From Gemmatimonadota bacterium (GTDB lineage: Bacteria; Gemmatimonadota; Gemmatimonadetes; Longimicrobiales; Gaopeijiaceae), in NCBI GenBank assembly GCA_022340865.1, contig JAJDNC010000072.1, forward strand, positions 1 through 48,818: a stretch of 48,818 bases of DNA. The letters are read 5' to 3'. Positions within the stretch are counted from its first letter, which is position 1, and every line of letters begins with the position of its first letter. The notes beneath the pieces were generated by a model. The model was not told the origin of the DNA. It was given only the letters and a program-made list of their open reading frames with translations, and made no database searches. The position numbers and the translations under genes are program-made. Shown here piece by piece: positions 25,415-34,914 of this stretch.

Positions 25415-26697
25415 CTATCTACGATCCTCGCCATGAAATCGGCTTCAGCGACCAGGTGCCCGTCGACGAACCCCTGCCCGCGCATCTTACATGTATGTCC
25501 ACGGAACTGAACCATCTCCAGCTCGAACACCAACGTGTCCCCCGGAACCACCGGGCGGCGCCACTTCACGTTGTCCATGGTCATGAAGTAGACGACCTTC
25601 TCGTCCGGATTCTCCACCTCCTCCATGAGGAGGAGGCCGCCCGCCTGGGCCATGGCCTCGATGATGAGCACGCCCGGCATGATGGGGTGCCCGGGGTAGT
25701 GTCCCTGGAAGAAAGGCTCATTGATGGTGACGTTCTTGATGCCGACGATCCGCTTGCCGTGCTCGAACTCGGTGATGCGATCCACCAGGAGCATGGGATA
25801 GCGGTGCGGCAGGTACTGCATGAGCTTGGCTACGTCGATGATCGGTACGCGCCCGGACCTGCGTGTATGCTCCGCGAGGGCGCGTGCGAGCGCCACGTTC
25901 CCGGCGTGGCTCGGCCGCTCCGCCACCACGTGGGCATCGAGGCGGGCACCCAGGAGCGCTAGGTCTCCAACGATGTCCCCCACCTTGTGACGGAGGAACT
26001 CGTCGGGGAACCGCAGGTCCTCGTTCATGATGCCGTTGTCGTCGAGGACGACCGTGTTCTCCAGGGAAGCGCCCAATGCGAGGCCGCGCTTGTGCAACGG
26101 ATCGGCGTCGGCGCGAAAGCCGAAGGTGCGCGCAGGTGCCAGCTCCGTGGAGAAGGCCTCGGCCCTCACTTCGAAGGAGCCGAACTGTCTGCCGATGAGG
26201 GGATGCTGAAAGTCGATGGTCGCCGAGATCCGAAGTCCCTCGGCGGGCGTCACCACGTAGCTCTCCCCGTCGTCCCCGCGGACCTGAATGGGAGTCTCCG
26301 GCGCGAGGACCCGCACGTCCGCGTCCTGCTCGGACACACCGGCGTCGCGGAGGGCGGCGACGAAGTCCTGGAAGCTCCCGTCCCGGATCGGGATCTCCGG
26401 GCCCGTGAGATCCACGGTGACGTTGTCCACGCCCTGGCTGTAGAGAGCCGCCAGCACGTGCTCGACGGTGAGCACGCGGACCCCATCCCTGCCCAACGAG
26501 GTTCCAAGCTCGGTGGCCACGACGTGGTCGAGAGTCGCGGGGATCTCGGGCGTTCCCGGGAGGTCCGTGCGCCGGAAGCGAACTCCCGCGCCGGGGCCTG
26601 CCGGATGGAACGTGAGCGTGGCGGCCTCACCCGAATGGACCCCTGTCCCCTCGAGCGTGACCTCCTTCGCCACGGTCCGCTGTCTACCACGGTTCAT
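25411..26697 (-). CDS. lpxC-fabZ: Bifunctional LpxC deacetylase / FabZ dehydratase fusion
   Basis: Two enzymes in one 428-aa chain. Residues 1-275 are LpxC, the zinc deacetylase committing to lipid A, with VEHVLAAL (His80), HKVGDIVGD (His237, Asp241) and the catalytic His264 in PSHAGN. Residues about 285-428 are FabZ, the 3-hydroxyacyl-ACP dehydratase, with LPHRYPMLLVDR, GHYPGHPIMPG (His333) and Glu347. Both active sites look intact. Such fusions are known in Bacteroidota and some other phyla. The ATG at 26697 is preferred over an upstream start at 26742 because LpxC begins a few residues later. The 128 nt upstream to lpxD hold no clear promoter. Confidence 0.96.
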   Translation of the reverse strand: MNRGRQRTVAKEVTLEGTGVHSGEAATLTFHPAGPGAGVRFRRTDLPGTPEIPATLDHVVATELGTSLGRDGVRVLTVEHVLAALYSQGVDNVTVDLTGPEIPIRDGSFQDFVAALRDAGVSEQDADVRVLAPETPIQVRGDDGESYVVTPAEGLRISATIDFQHPLIGRQFGSFEVRAEAFSTELAPARTFGFRADADPLHKRGLALGASLENTVVLDDNGIMNEDLRFPDEFLRHKVGDIVGDLALLGARLDAHVVAERPSHAGNVALARALAEHTRRSGRVPIIDVAKLMQYLPHRYPMLLVDRITEFEHGKRIVGIKNVTINEPFFQGHYPGHPIMPGVLIIEAMAQAGGLLLMEEVENPDEKVVYFMTMDNVKWRRPVVPGDTLVFELEMVQFRGHTCKMRGQGFVDGHLVAEADFMARIVDR

Positions 26698-26825
26698 GAG
26701 TGTCCGGAGTGCGGGAGTCCACGGCTTCCGTAACCAAAACAAAGAAAGCTAATCACAATCGGGTCACGGACGTAACGGGCGTCGACGAGACGACGGAGCC
26801 TGGCAGAGAGCCCACGGCGGGAGCC

Positions 26826-27893
26826 TCACGCACCGGAGCCGTCGCCTCTTCTCTGGTCGCCCACGGCGGCCTCGAGGGCCCTGACCCGCTCCACGAGACC
26901 CGGGAGTCGCTCGACGTAGGCCTCCTTGCGCAGGTATTCACGGTTCGGCCTGGCCGGGTGCCCGGAGACGACGGCTCCCGGCGGCACGTCGCGCATGACC
27001 TTGGCGGCGGCGGCGACGCGGGCGCCGTCCCCGATGTTGATGTGGTTGATGACACCGACCTGCCCCCCCATGAGCACGCCCTGCCCTATCCGCGTGGAGC
27101 CCGCGATCCCCACCAGAGCCGCGAGCATCGACATGGCTCCCAGGCGCACGTTGTGTGCCAGATGGATGAGATTGTCCAGCTTGGCCGAACGTCCCACCAC
27201 CGTGTCGCCGATGGAGCCACGGTCCACCGTCGTGTTGGCGCCGATCTCCACGTCGTCCTCCAGGACCACCCGGCCCACGTGCGGCATCTTCCGTGGAGCG
27301 CCGTCCACCATGGCCCACCCGAAGCCCTCCACCCCGACGCGGGCGCCGGCATGGAGAACGACGCGGTCACCCAGCACCGTCCTGGGGTACAGAACCACCT
27401 GGGGATGGATGACACAGCCCTCTCCCACCTGCGTGTCGCGTCCCACCACCACGTGGGAGCCGATGCGTGTTCCGGATCCCACGCGGACCCCGTCCTCGAG
27501 CACGGAGTAGGGCCCGATGCCCACGTCCTCGGCGAGCTCGACGTCCTCGCCGAGCACGGCGGTGGGATGCACCACCGCGGGGCCAGGTACGTCCGGGTAG
27601 AGATGACTCAGGATGTGGTAGAGCGCCAGGTGGGCGTCCTCCACCACCACGAGGGGTCTGCCCTCGCCCGCGTGACGCTCCAGGTCGCTCTCGACCAGGA
27701 GAGCCGCGGCCCGCGACTCGGCCACGTAGCGGACGTACTTCTTCGAGGCGAGGAAGCCCAGCTCGTCGGGGCCTGCCTCGTCCAGTGGGCGAATGCCCGA
27801 GACCAGGAGCGAGGCGTCGCCCACCACCCGGCCCGACGCCAACGTCGCGATCTCCTGAAGGGTGATGCGGCTCAGTTCACGGGATGCGGCCAT
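26826..27893 (-). CDS. lpxD: UDP-3-O-(3-hydroxyacyl)glucosamine N-acyltransferase
   Basis: Third enzyme of the lipid A pathway, adding the N-linked hydroxyacyl chain. The 355-aa product has an N-terminal uridine-binding domain (LSRITLQEIATLASG through about residue 95), a long hexapeptide-repeat beta-helix, the catalytic histidine in NLIHLAHNVRLG, and a C-terminal helix. ATG at 27893 has a GAGGT site upstream and drops a 34-residue upstream extension that has no counterpart. It leads the lpx block, preceded by a terminator-like hairpin. Confidence 0.95.
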   Translation of the reverse strand: MAASRELSRITLQEIATLASGRVVGDASLLVSGIRPLDEAGPDELGFLASKKYVRYVAESRAAALLVESDLERHAGEGRPLVVVEDAHLALYHILSHLYPDVPGPAVVHPTAVLGEDVELAEDVGIGPYSVLEDGVRVGSGTRIGSHVVVGRDTQVGEGCVIHPQVVLYPRTVLGDRVVLHAGARVGVEGFGWAMVDGAPRKMPHVGRVVLEDDVEIGANTTVDRGSIGDTVVGRSAKLDNLIHLAHNVRLGAMSMLAALVGIAGSTRIGQGVLMGGQVGVINHINIGDGARVAAAAKVMRDVPPGAVVSGHPARPNREYLRKEAYVERLPGLVERVRALEAAVGDQRRGDGSGA

Positions 27894-27957
27894 TGAGAGT
27901 ACCTCGTTACGGAGTGCGCTGCCTTCGAGACGCGCTGCATCCGTGCAGCAAGAAGAG

Positions 27958-27993
27958 GGGCCCACGAGCGCCGGTGAGAGCGCCCGTGGGCCC
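27958..27993 (-). terminator. Terminator or attenuator between skp and lpxD
   Basis: On the minus strand a long stem (GGGCCCACG-x-GCGC with one mismatch, 8-nt loop) is followed by CTCTTCTT, a partly U-rich tail. It lies 30 nt past the skp stop and 65 nt before lpxD, so it may end the bamA-skp message or attenuate entry into the lpx genes. Confidence 0.65.
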
Positions 27994-28022
27994 ATGTGCG
28001 TTCGGCGCGGGATCCGTCGGGG

Positions 28023-28595
28023 TCAGCGCTCAGCGCCCCCGCCCCCCGTGCCCTTGCCCTTCGCCGGAGCCTTGGCGGTGTCCGCCTCCGCCTTGAGGCG
28101 GCGAATGACCTCCTGCGTGAGGTCGAGGCTCGGGTCGGCGGAGAGGATGGAGCCGGCCGCCGCATCGAGGATGAACGTGTAGTTGCCCTCGGCGCGGATC
28201 TTGTCGATGACGGCGTTGATCTTGTCCATCACTGGCTGCACGAGCTCCTGCCTGCGCTGCTGCGCCTGCTGGTCCAGCTGGCTCATGCGCTGCTGGGCCG
28301 CCTGTGTCTTCTGCTGAAGCTGCTGCTGGCGATTGGCCTTCGCCTCCTGCGACAGGGTCAGGGACTGCGCCTGCAGGTCCTGCTGCATCTGGGTGATCTC
28401 GTCGCGGAGTTGCTGAGCCTCGGCGTTGTAGTTCTGCATGTCCTTGTCGAACTGCGCCTGCGCCTCCTTGGCGCCGGGTGCGTTGGCGAGGATCTCCTGC
28501 GAGTCGACGTAGCCGATCTTCAGCGTCTGCGCCTCCGCAGAGCCGGCGACCAGCACGACGGCGAGCGCCAGGGCGGCGAAGGGGGTGCGTCGCAT
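28023..28595 (-). CDS. skp: OmpH/Skp-family periplasmic chaperone
   Basis: Holds unfolded outer-membrane proteins on their way to BamA. The 190-aa product has a cleavable signal peptide (MRRTPFAALALAVVLVAGSAEA) and then LKIGYVDSQEILANAPG, the Skp start of the beta-body. A long Gln-rich coiled coil follows (about residues 45-125), then a return strand and a disordered Ala/Gly/Lys tail. It is 235 nt downstream of bamA and upstream of lpxD, the usual bamA-skp-lpxD order of diderms. Confidence 0.94.
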   Translation of the reverse strand: MRRTPFAALALAVVLVAGSAEAQTLKIGYVDSQEILANAPGAKEAQAQFDKDMQNYNAEAQQLRDEITQMQQDLQAQSLTLSQEAKANRQQQLQQKTQAAQQRMSQLDQQAQQRRQELVQPVMDKINAVIDKIRAEGNYTFILDAAAGSILSADPSLDLTQEVIRRLKAEADTAKAPAKGKGTGGGGAER

Positions 28596-28830
28596 GGGTC
28601 TCTACTCCGTTGGGGTGGGACTCGGTGTATCGGCGACCTTCCCCGGCGGCCGGCCCGGCCCGCTCGCCGCCGTCGGGGAGCACGTATGCTCTCGCGCTAT
28701 CCTAGGCCGGACGTGCCGCCAAGGTTCCGGAGTCCAGCCGCAGGAGAGCCCAGCCCAATAATCTCTTGAAGATGCCCGTGAAACGGGAGACCCCGCCGGG
28801 CCTGGAACGAGCCCCACCACGGCCGGTGGC

Positions 28831-31281
28831 TCAGTAGCTCGTGCCCATCCGGAAGTGGAGCTGCCATCCCGGGATGGGCTTGTCGAACCCGTAGGCGTAG
28901 TCGAGGCCGATGGGCCCGAACGGCGTGACGAGCTGAACGCCGAAGCCGGCCCCCCTGAAGAGGTGCGTCGGGTCGATCTCGTACGGGGAGCGCCAGAGGT
29001 TGCCGGCGTCGTAGAAGGCCGAGAGCGAGATCTGGTCGGTGAGACGCATGGCGTACTCGGCGGTGAAGCGGAAGAACGCGTTCCCGATCCTGTCGATGTC
29101 CGGGACTCCCGCCGCATTCTGCGGGAAGTAGCCGTAGGGGGTGATGGACGTCTCGCCATAGCCTCGCAGAGGCTGGCCGAACTGGACCCCTCCCATCCAG
29201 AACCGCTCGAAGGGGAACGCGCTGGCGTTGCCGAACACCGCCCCGGCGTGGGTGGACAGGCCCAGGGCGAGGCGTACGGGGTGCGCGCTCTGGGCGCTGC
29301 CGAGGGTGCCCGTGGGGACCCACCATTCGCCGTCGAGGAGCACCTTGGTGAAGTTGCCGTTCCCTCCCAGGATGCCGCCGTTGAACTCCACCTGGACGCT
29401 CTGCTTCGACCCGCTGGTCGGGAAGATCGGGTGGTCGAGCGTGATGCGGGTCACGCCGACGGAAAACTGGCTCTGGACGCCCGGCGGACGACCGAAGAGC
29501 GAGGTGTCGGTCTGGTCCGCGAACTCCAGGTACCTGGTCCTCGACAGGCTGTACCCGAGGAAGAGCCTGGTCCAGCGGGAGTTCGGCCAGGGTATGCCGA
29601 ACCTGAGGCTCGCCCCGAGGCGCTTGCGGTAGCCGGTGGTGAACTGGTAGAAGCGGTCCCGGGAGTTGAACAGCGAGATGGTTCCCGAGATGAGGCTCTG
29701 GAAGAGGGCCGGGTCCGTGTAGCTGGTCTGAAAGCTGTTGATGTAGGCGCCGTAGTCCCAGCGGATGCTGCCCGACTTCGCCTGACCAAAGAGGTTGGGC
29801 TGGTCGTAGCCGATGAAGCCGGACAGTCCGACGCCGCCCCCCACCGACGTCCCGAAGTTCAGCGAGCCCGTCTGCTTCTCCTTCACACGGAACGTGATGT
29901 TCACGTCGCCGTTGTCCTGCGGTGTGACATCCGGGGTGGGCAGTGGCGTATCGAAGAACCCGAGACCCCCGATGGCCCGCCAACTCTGGATCAGCCGATC
30001 CTGACTGTACACGTCACCCGGCAGCACGGAGAGCCGGTCCCGGATGACCCAGTCGTACGTATAGTCGTTTCCCAGAATGGTGACCCGGTTGATGATGGCC
30101 GGGACCCCCTCCTGGATCTGCCACGACGCGTCCACCGTGGGCGGCGTGCTGTCCGTCCCCGCATGCCGCTGGATGACCGGGTTCACCTGAGCGTAGATGT
30201 AGCCCTCGTCCGCGTACTTCTGCTTCACGTCCGTGATGGCCTTCTCGAAGGCGTCCTCGTCGAAGACCTGGCCCGTCTGGCCCTGGGGCCCTGCCTTGGT
30301 CAGGCCGAGGCTCTGCAGGAGGCCACCCTGGCTATGCTGGAAGTACCCCTTGAGCTGGGCGGTGGAGAAGCGGCTGTTCCCCTCTATGGAGAACTTGCCC
30401 AGGTGGTACTGAGGGCCCTGGTCCACCTTGACGTCCACCCTGGCCTTACCGGTCTGGGGGTCCACGATGACCGTATCGGAGACCACGTGGAAGTCCAGGT
30501 ACCCCTTGGAGCGGAACAGCGCCGGGATGCGCTGGGAGATGTCGTCCTTGAACTTCGAGTCGTCGTACGAGCCGGAGCGGAACCACCAGAAGCCCTCGGG
30601 CTTGGTGTCCATGGCTCCTTCGATCTCTCCGGCGGACACGTTCTGGTTCCCCGTGAAGCCCATGTCCGCCACCGTGACCCTGTGCCCCTCGGTGACGTTC
30701 ATCACGAAGTCCACTTCCCCGGGCTGGCCTTCCACGGGGACCACGTGGTCGTCGATGGAGGCGAACGCGATGCCGTCCTTGGCCAGCTTCGCGCGGATGA
30801 AGGCCGTGGCGTTCAGGGCCGCCTGCGCGTTGTACGGGGATCCCGGCTTGAGGCCCGTGGTGTCTCGGACGGTGGCCGCGGAAACGTGCTCGAGCCCGCT
30901 GATCTCCACGCGCCGCATGACGGGCTGCTCGGACACCTGGACGACGAGGGTCGCGGAGCCCGGCGCTCCCCGGGCGCGCACCACCACATCCTTGAATTGC
31001 CCGGTAGCCGCCAGCGCCTTGATGCCCCGCTGGATGTCCCGGAAGGAGATCTTCGTGCCGGGCTGGACCCCGAACGTGGACGTGACGTACGCGGCCTTGA
31101 GCCGGTGGTTGCCCACCACCACCACGGAGTCCACCTGCTGGGTCGCGGCGACTCCGGTGGTGTCCTGCTGCGCCGAAAGCGGCTCCGGGTATCCCAGCGC
31201 CGTCAAGCTCCACAAAGCCCCCGCGGCGGCGATGGCCAGCGCCGTCGCTCTCGGGAACGGTCCGTTGCCCCGCATCCTCAC
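28831..31281 (-). CDS. bamA: Outer-membrane protein assembly factor BamA
   Basis: Omp85-family protein that inserts beta-barrels into the outer membrane. The 816-aa product has a signal peptide, several POTRA domains in the first half (for example VDSVVVVGNHRLKAAYVTSTFGVQPG; RRVEISGLEHVSAATVRDTTGLKPGSPYN; VTVADMGFTGNQNVSAGEIEGA) and a C-terminal 16-strand barrel. The barrel carries the conserved lid motif region VRLALGLSTHAGAVFG and a final FRMGTSY aromatic end. The frame starts at GTG 31281, which overlaps the clpC stop by four bases (GTGA); ATG 31275 is an alternative start. The clpC-bamA overlap is unusual. Confidence 0.96.
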   Translation of the reverse strand: MRMRGNGPFPRATALAIAAAGALWSLTALGYPEPLSAQQDTTGVAATQQVDSVVVVGNHRLKAAYVTSTFGVQPGTKISFRDIQRGIKALAATGQFKDVVVRARGAPGSATLVVQVSEQPVMRRVEISGLEHVSAATVRDTTGLKPGSPYNAQAALNATAFIRAKLAKDGIAFASIDDHVVPVEGQPGEVDFVMNVTEGHRVTVADMGFTGNQNVSAGEIEGAMDTKPEGFWWFRSGSYDDSKFKDDISQRIPALFRSKGYLDFHVVSDTVIVDPQTGKARVDVKVDQGPQYHLGKFSIEGNSRFSTAQLKGYFQHSQGGLLQSLGLTKAGPQGQTGQVFDEDAFEKAITDVKQKYADEGYIYAQVNPVIQRHAGTDSTPPTVDASWQIQEGVPAIINRVTILGNDYTYDWVIRDRLSVLPGDVYSQDRLIQSWRAIGGLGFFDTPLPTPDVTPQDNGDVNITFRVKEKQTGSLNFGTSVGGGVGLSGFIGYDQPNLFGQAKSGSIRWDYGAYINSFQTSYTDPALFQSLISGTISLFNSRDRFYQFTTGYRKRLGASLRFGIPWPNSRWTRLFLGYSLSRTRYLEFADQTDTSLFGRPPGVQSQFSVGVTRITLDHPIFPTSGSKQSVQVEFNGGILGGNGNFTKVLLDGEWWVPTGTLGSAQSAHPVRLALGLSTHAGAVFGNASAFPFERFWMGGVQFGQPLRGYGETSITPYGYFPQNAAGVPDIDRIGNAFFRFTAEYAMRLTDQISLSAFYDAGNLWRSPYEIDPTHLFRGAGFGVQLVTPFGPIGLDYAYGFDKPIPGWQLHFRMGTSY

Positions 31282-33761
31282 GTCTTCGTCGTCGATCCCG
31301 CGTGTAGGGTCAATCCGTCTCCCTCGGGGCTCGCGCCCACCTCGATCTCGTCCCCCCCAGAGAACTCCGACACCAGTATCTTCTCAGATAGCGGATCCTC
31401 GAGATACCGTTGTATCGCCCTCTTCAGAGGGCGAGCGCCGAACTTCTCGTCGTACCCCTTGTCCACCAGGAACGCCACCGCCTCGTCGGTGAGGCGAATC
31501 GTCATCTCCCCCTCCCGCAACCGCTTGCGCACGTCTTCGAGGAGGATGTGCACGATCTCCGAGATCTCGTCCCTGGAAAGGGGATGGAAGACGATAATGT
31601 CGTCGACGCGGTTGAGGAACTCCGGATTGAACGCCCGCTCGATCTCCTGGCGGACCTTGTCCTTCATGATCTCGTACCCGGTCTTCGTGTCCCCGGCCTG
31701 GAAGCCGAGTCCGCCGCCCTTCGTGATGTCCCGGGCACCGAGGTTGGACGTCATGATGAGGACCGTGTTCTTGAAGTCGATGACACGGCCGTAGTTGTCG
31801 GTGAGGTGCCCCTCGTCGAGGACCTGCAGAAGGATGTTGAACACATCCGGGTGGGCCTTCTCGATCTCGTCGAGGAGAACCACCGAATAGGGCCGTCGGC
31901 GCACTGCCTTGGTGAGGGCCCCGGAGTCTTCGTAGCCGACGTATCCGGGGGGCGCGCCGATGAGCCGTGACACGGAGAACTTCTCCATGTACTCGCTCAT
32001 GTCGACGCGGATGAGAGCCTCGCGGTCCGCGAACAGGAACTCGGCGAGCGCCCGGGCCAGCTCGGTCTTACCGACGCCCGTCGGGCCCGAGAAGATGAAC
32101 GAGCCGATGGGCCGCTTGGGGTCCTTGAGTCCCGCCCTGCTCCGACGGATGGCGCGGCTGATGGCGCCGATGGCGTCCTGCTGCCCCACCACCCGCTTGT
32201 GGATCTCGTCCTCCATGTGGACGAGGCGGTCGGACTCGGTCTGCCGGATGCGCGTCACCGGAATGCCCGTCCAGCGGCTCACGATGAAGGCAACGTCCTC
32301 CGCGCTGATCTCGGGCCGGTGGCGCTTGCGCTCCTCCTCCCACGCCTCCTGACGGTGCCGGATCTGCTGTCCCAGCTCACGCTCCTCGTCGCGGAGCTCG
32401 GCGGCGCGCTCGAAGTCCTGGTCGCCGATGGCCTCCTCCTTCTTCCGGGCGATCTCCGCCAGATGCTCCTTGAGCTCCTCCACCTCCGGCGGCGGCACCT
32501 GACTCGCGATGCGCGCCCGGGCGCCGGCCTCGTCGATGACGTCGATGGCCTTGTCCGGCAGGAAGCGGTCCGTGATGTAGCGGTCGGACAGCTTCGCGGC
32601 CTGCTCCAGGGCGTCGTCGGGGATGACCACCCGGTGATGGTCCTCGTAGTGGGTCCGCAGGCCCTGCAGGATATTCACCGTTTCGTCGACGCCCGGCGGA
32701 TCCACGATGACGGGCTGGAAGCGCCGCTCCAGGGCGCCGTCCTTCTCGATGTACTTGCGGTACTCGTTCAGCGTGGACGCGCCGATGCACTGGAGCTCAC
32801 CACGAGCCAGCGCGGGCTTCAGCATGTTGGACGCGTCGATGGCGCCCTCCGCCGCCCCCGCACCCACCAGGGTGTGGAGCTCGTCGATGAACAGGATCAC
32901 CGTCTGCGTCTGCTGGATCTCGTTCATCACGGCCTTGAGCCGCTCCTCGAACTGGCCCCGGTACTTGGTGCCCGCGATGACTGCCGCCATGTCCAGCGCC
33001 AGCACCCGGTGGTCCTTGAGCGCCTCGGTGACCTCGCCGCGAGCGATGAGCTGAGCGAGGCCTTCGACGATGGCGGTCTTGCCTACGCCGGGCTCGCCGA
33101 TGAGCACGGGGTTGTTCTTCTTGCGGCGGCACAGGATCTCCACCACGCGCTCGATCTCGCCGGTGCGGCCGATGGTGGGGTCGAGCTTGTTCTGGCGCGC
33201 GAGGTCCGTCAGGTCGCGGCAGAAGTGGTCCAGCGCCGGGGTCTTGGACTTCTTCTCGCCGGGCTTGGACTGGACGCCGGGAGTGGCGGACGCGCCGATG
33301 CCCGCCGGCTCGGAGGGGGCGACGTCCGATCCCAGGACCTTCAGCGTCTCCGCCCGTGCCTCCTCGAGCGTGACGCCCAGGGAGTTGAGGACGTTGGCGG
33401 CGATGCCCTTCTCCTCCCGAAGGAGCCCCAGGAGCAAATGCTCGGTGCCCACGTAGGAGTGGTTGAAGTCCCGGGCTTCGGCCATGGCGAACTCCAGGAC
33501 CTTCTTGGCCCGAGACGTATAGGGCAGCTCCCCCAGCGCGATGGTTGCCTTGCCCTTGCGTACCGACTCCTCGACGCGTTCGTGGATCTGATCCAGGTCC
33601 ACGTTGAGGTTGGTGAGAACGGCGGCGGCGACCCCCTCACCCTCACGGATGAGACCCAGGAGGATGTGCTCCGTGCCCACGTAGTCGTGTTGGAGCCGGA
33701 TGGCCTCTTCCCGGGCCATCGCCAGGACTTTGCGAACCCGGTCGGTGAAGTTGTAGTTCAT
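31278..33761 (-). CDS. clpC: ATP-dependent Clp protease ATP-binding subunit ClpC
   Basis: Hsp100 unfoldase that feeds substrates to ClpP and, with McsB, recognises arginine-phosphorylated proteins. The 827-aa product has two Clp-N repeats ([44 protein letters not shown]). It then has AAA-1 with [15 protein letters not shown], a UVR-containing middle domain ([18 protein letters not shown], as in ClpC rather than ClpB), and AAA-2 with [22 protein letters not shown] at 33761 has a GAGAGGGGAG ribosome site. It is 27 nt downstream of mcsB. Confidence 0.97.
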   Translation of the reverse strand: MNYNFTDRVRKVLAMAREEAIRLQHDYVGTEHILLGLIREGEGVAAAVLTNLNVDLDQIHERVEESVRKGKATIALGELPYTSRAKKVLEFAMAEARDFNHSYVGTEHLLLGLLREEKGIAANVLNSLGVTLEEARAETLKVLGSDVAPSEPAGIGASATPGVQSKPGEKKSKTPALDHFCRDLTDLARQNKLDPTIGRTGEIERVVEILCRRKKNNPVLIGEPGVGKTAIVEGLAQLIARGEVTEALKDHRVLALDMAAVIAGTKYRGQFEERLKAVMNEIQQTQTVILFIDELHTLVGAGAAEGAIDASNMLKPALARGELQCIGASTLNEYRKYIEKDGALERRFQPVIVDPPGVDETVNILQGLRTHYEDHHRVVIPDDALEQAAKLSDRYITDRFLPDKAIDVIDEAGARARIASQVPPPEVEELKEHLAEIARKKEEAIGDQDFERAAELRDEERELGQQIRHRQEAWEEERKRHRPEISAEDVAFIVSRWTGIPVTRIRQTESDRLVHMEDEIHKRVVGQQDAIGAISRAIRRSRAGLKDPKRPIGSFIFSGPTGVGKTELARALAEFLFADREALIRVDMSEYMEKFSVSRLIGAPPGYVGYEDSGALTKAVRRRPYSVVLLDEIEKAHPDVFNILLQVLDEGHLTDNYGRVIDFKNTVLIMTSNLGARDITKGGGLGFQAGDTKTGYEIMKDKVRQEIERAFNPEFLNRVDDIIVFHPLSRDEISEIVHILLEDVRKRLREGEMTIRLTDEAVAFLVDKGYDEKFGARPLKRAIQRYLEDPLSEKILVSEFSGGDEIEVGASPEGDGLTLHAGSTTKT

Positions 33762-33788
33762 CTCCCCTCTCGACGAAGCCGGCCCTCC

Positions 33789-34910
33789 TCAGGCGCGTTC
33801 TGGAAACTCGTCACCCCCGACACCCTTGGGGGGGACATCACCTTCACTCGCGAGCACACTACGGACATAGGACGCCCGGTGCACGTCGTTCTCAGCAGGA
33901 GGGAGGTCACGGCCGGCGGCCTGCTCGAGATGCGCAGGCTGCGTGAAGATCATGATCTTGTTCAGCGTGTATACACGAAGCCCCGGGAGGAGTTTCAGGC
34001 TGGCGCCGAGGCGAACGCCCGACAGCAGATTCATCAGCTCCTCGAACGACAGTGACCTCGCGTAGCGCAGCAGTCCGTAGGCCCTCCAGATCTTGTCCTC
34101 GGTCACCGCGCGAGCGTCCCGGAGCAGCACTTGACGGGCCTTGCTCTCGTATTCGATGACCTGTCGCACGACCTTGTCGAGGTGGTCCACCAGGTCCTCC
34201 TCGGTCTGGCCGAGGGTGGTCTGGTTGGACACCTGGAAGAAGTTGCCCACCACCTCGGACCCCTCCCCGTAAAGTCCCCGGAAGGTGAGCCCCACCTGTC
34301 CGAGGCCCTGCAGGACCCTGCCGATCTCCTTGGTCAGGACCAGGCCCGGGAGGTGCATGAACACCGAGGCCCGGAGTCCTGTTCCCACGTTCGTCGGACA
34401 GCTGGTGAGGTACCCGAACTCGTGGTGGTACGCGAAGGGCAGCTCCTGACCGAGCTCCTCGTCCAGACGATCCACGAAGCTCCATGCCTCGGAGAGCCGG
34501 AGTCCGGACACGAGGCTCTGGATCCGCAGGTGGTCCTCCTCGTTGACGAGGACGCTCAGGGGATCACGCCCGGACAGGAGCACGGCGGCACCCCGGGCGG
34601 GACCGCCGTCCCCTTCGCCGAGCAGCTCGCGGGTGAGGAGCCGACGCTCCAGGAGCACGTGTCGAAAGCGGCTGTCCAGCTCGCTGAGCTCGAGGAGCGA
34701 ACCGTCCCGGAGGCCGTCGGTGCGGGCCGCCGAGTCGCGGAAGCGCTTCAGCACCGCCTCCCGGTCGTTCACGCGAGCCCTGGGGCCGAAGGCGTAGCCC
34801 TGGATGTTGCGCGCCACGCGGACCCGCGTGGAGAGGACGATGTCGGCGTGATCGCCGCTGGCTTCGAGCCAGGAGAGGCCGTGGTCGGGAATGGGGGTCA
34901 GCTCGTCCAC
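33789..34910 (-). CDS. mcsB: Protein arginine kinase McsB
   Basis: Phosphorylates arginine residues of target proteins, tagging them for ClpCP. The 373-aa product has the guanido-kinase fold: STRVRVARNIQGYAF (residues 27-41), NEEDHLRIQ (about 123-131) and the catalytic cysteine in TSCPTNVGTG (Cys171). The pArg-binding allosteric region appears in the C-terminal half. The GTG start at 34910 has a GAGGT ribosome site within the mcsA tail and lies 4 nt after the mcsA stop. No CtsR gene precedes the module, unlike the Firmicutes ctsR-mcsA-mcsB-clpC order. Confidence 0.96.
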   Translation of the reverse strand: MDELTPIPDHGLSWLEASGDHADIVLSTRVRVARNIQGYAFGPRARVNDREAVLKRFRDSAARTDGLRDGSLLELSELDSRFRHVLLERRLLTRELLGEGDGGPARGAAVLLSGRDPLSVLVNEEDHLRIQSLVSGLRLSEAWSFVDRLDEELGQELPFAYHHEFGYLTSCPTNVGTGLRASVFMHLPGLVLTKEIGRVLQGLGQVGLTFRGLYGEGSEVVGNFFQVSNQTTLGQTEEDLVDHLDKVVRQVIEYESKARQVLLRDARAVTEDKIWRAYGLLRYARSLSFEELMNLLSGVRLGASLKLLPGLRVYTLNKIMIFTQPAHLEQAAGRDLPPAENDVHRASYVRSVLASEGDVPPKGVGGDEFPERA

Positions 34911-34914
34911 TGTG

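Noticed and set aside
28596..28830. Possible promoter or regulatory RNA between bamA and skp
   Set aside because: I found no paired -35/-10 at good spacing and no long stem; a GGAACC hexamer is not followed by a suitable ECF -10. Nothing firm to report.
28855..31794. A 979-codon plus-strand open frame antisense to bamA
   Set aside because: bamA on the minus strand is unambiguous; long antisense frames are expected with GC-rich third positions. The product has low-complexity V/R/E/G/L composition and no recognisable domain.
33762..33788. CtsR or CIRCE operator before clpC
   Set aside because: The gap is only 27 nt and holds no GGTCAAA direct repeat or CIRCE-type inverted repeat.
32199..34055. 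A 618-codon plus-strand frame antisense to clpC
   Set aside because: Lies over the conserved clpC gene and has shadow-type composition; no ribosome site or homology.
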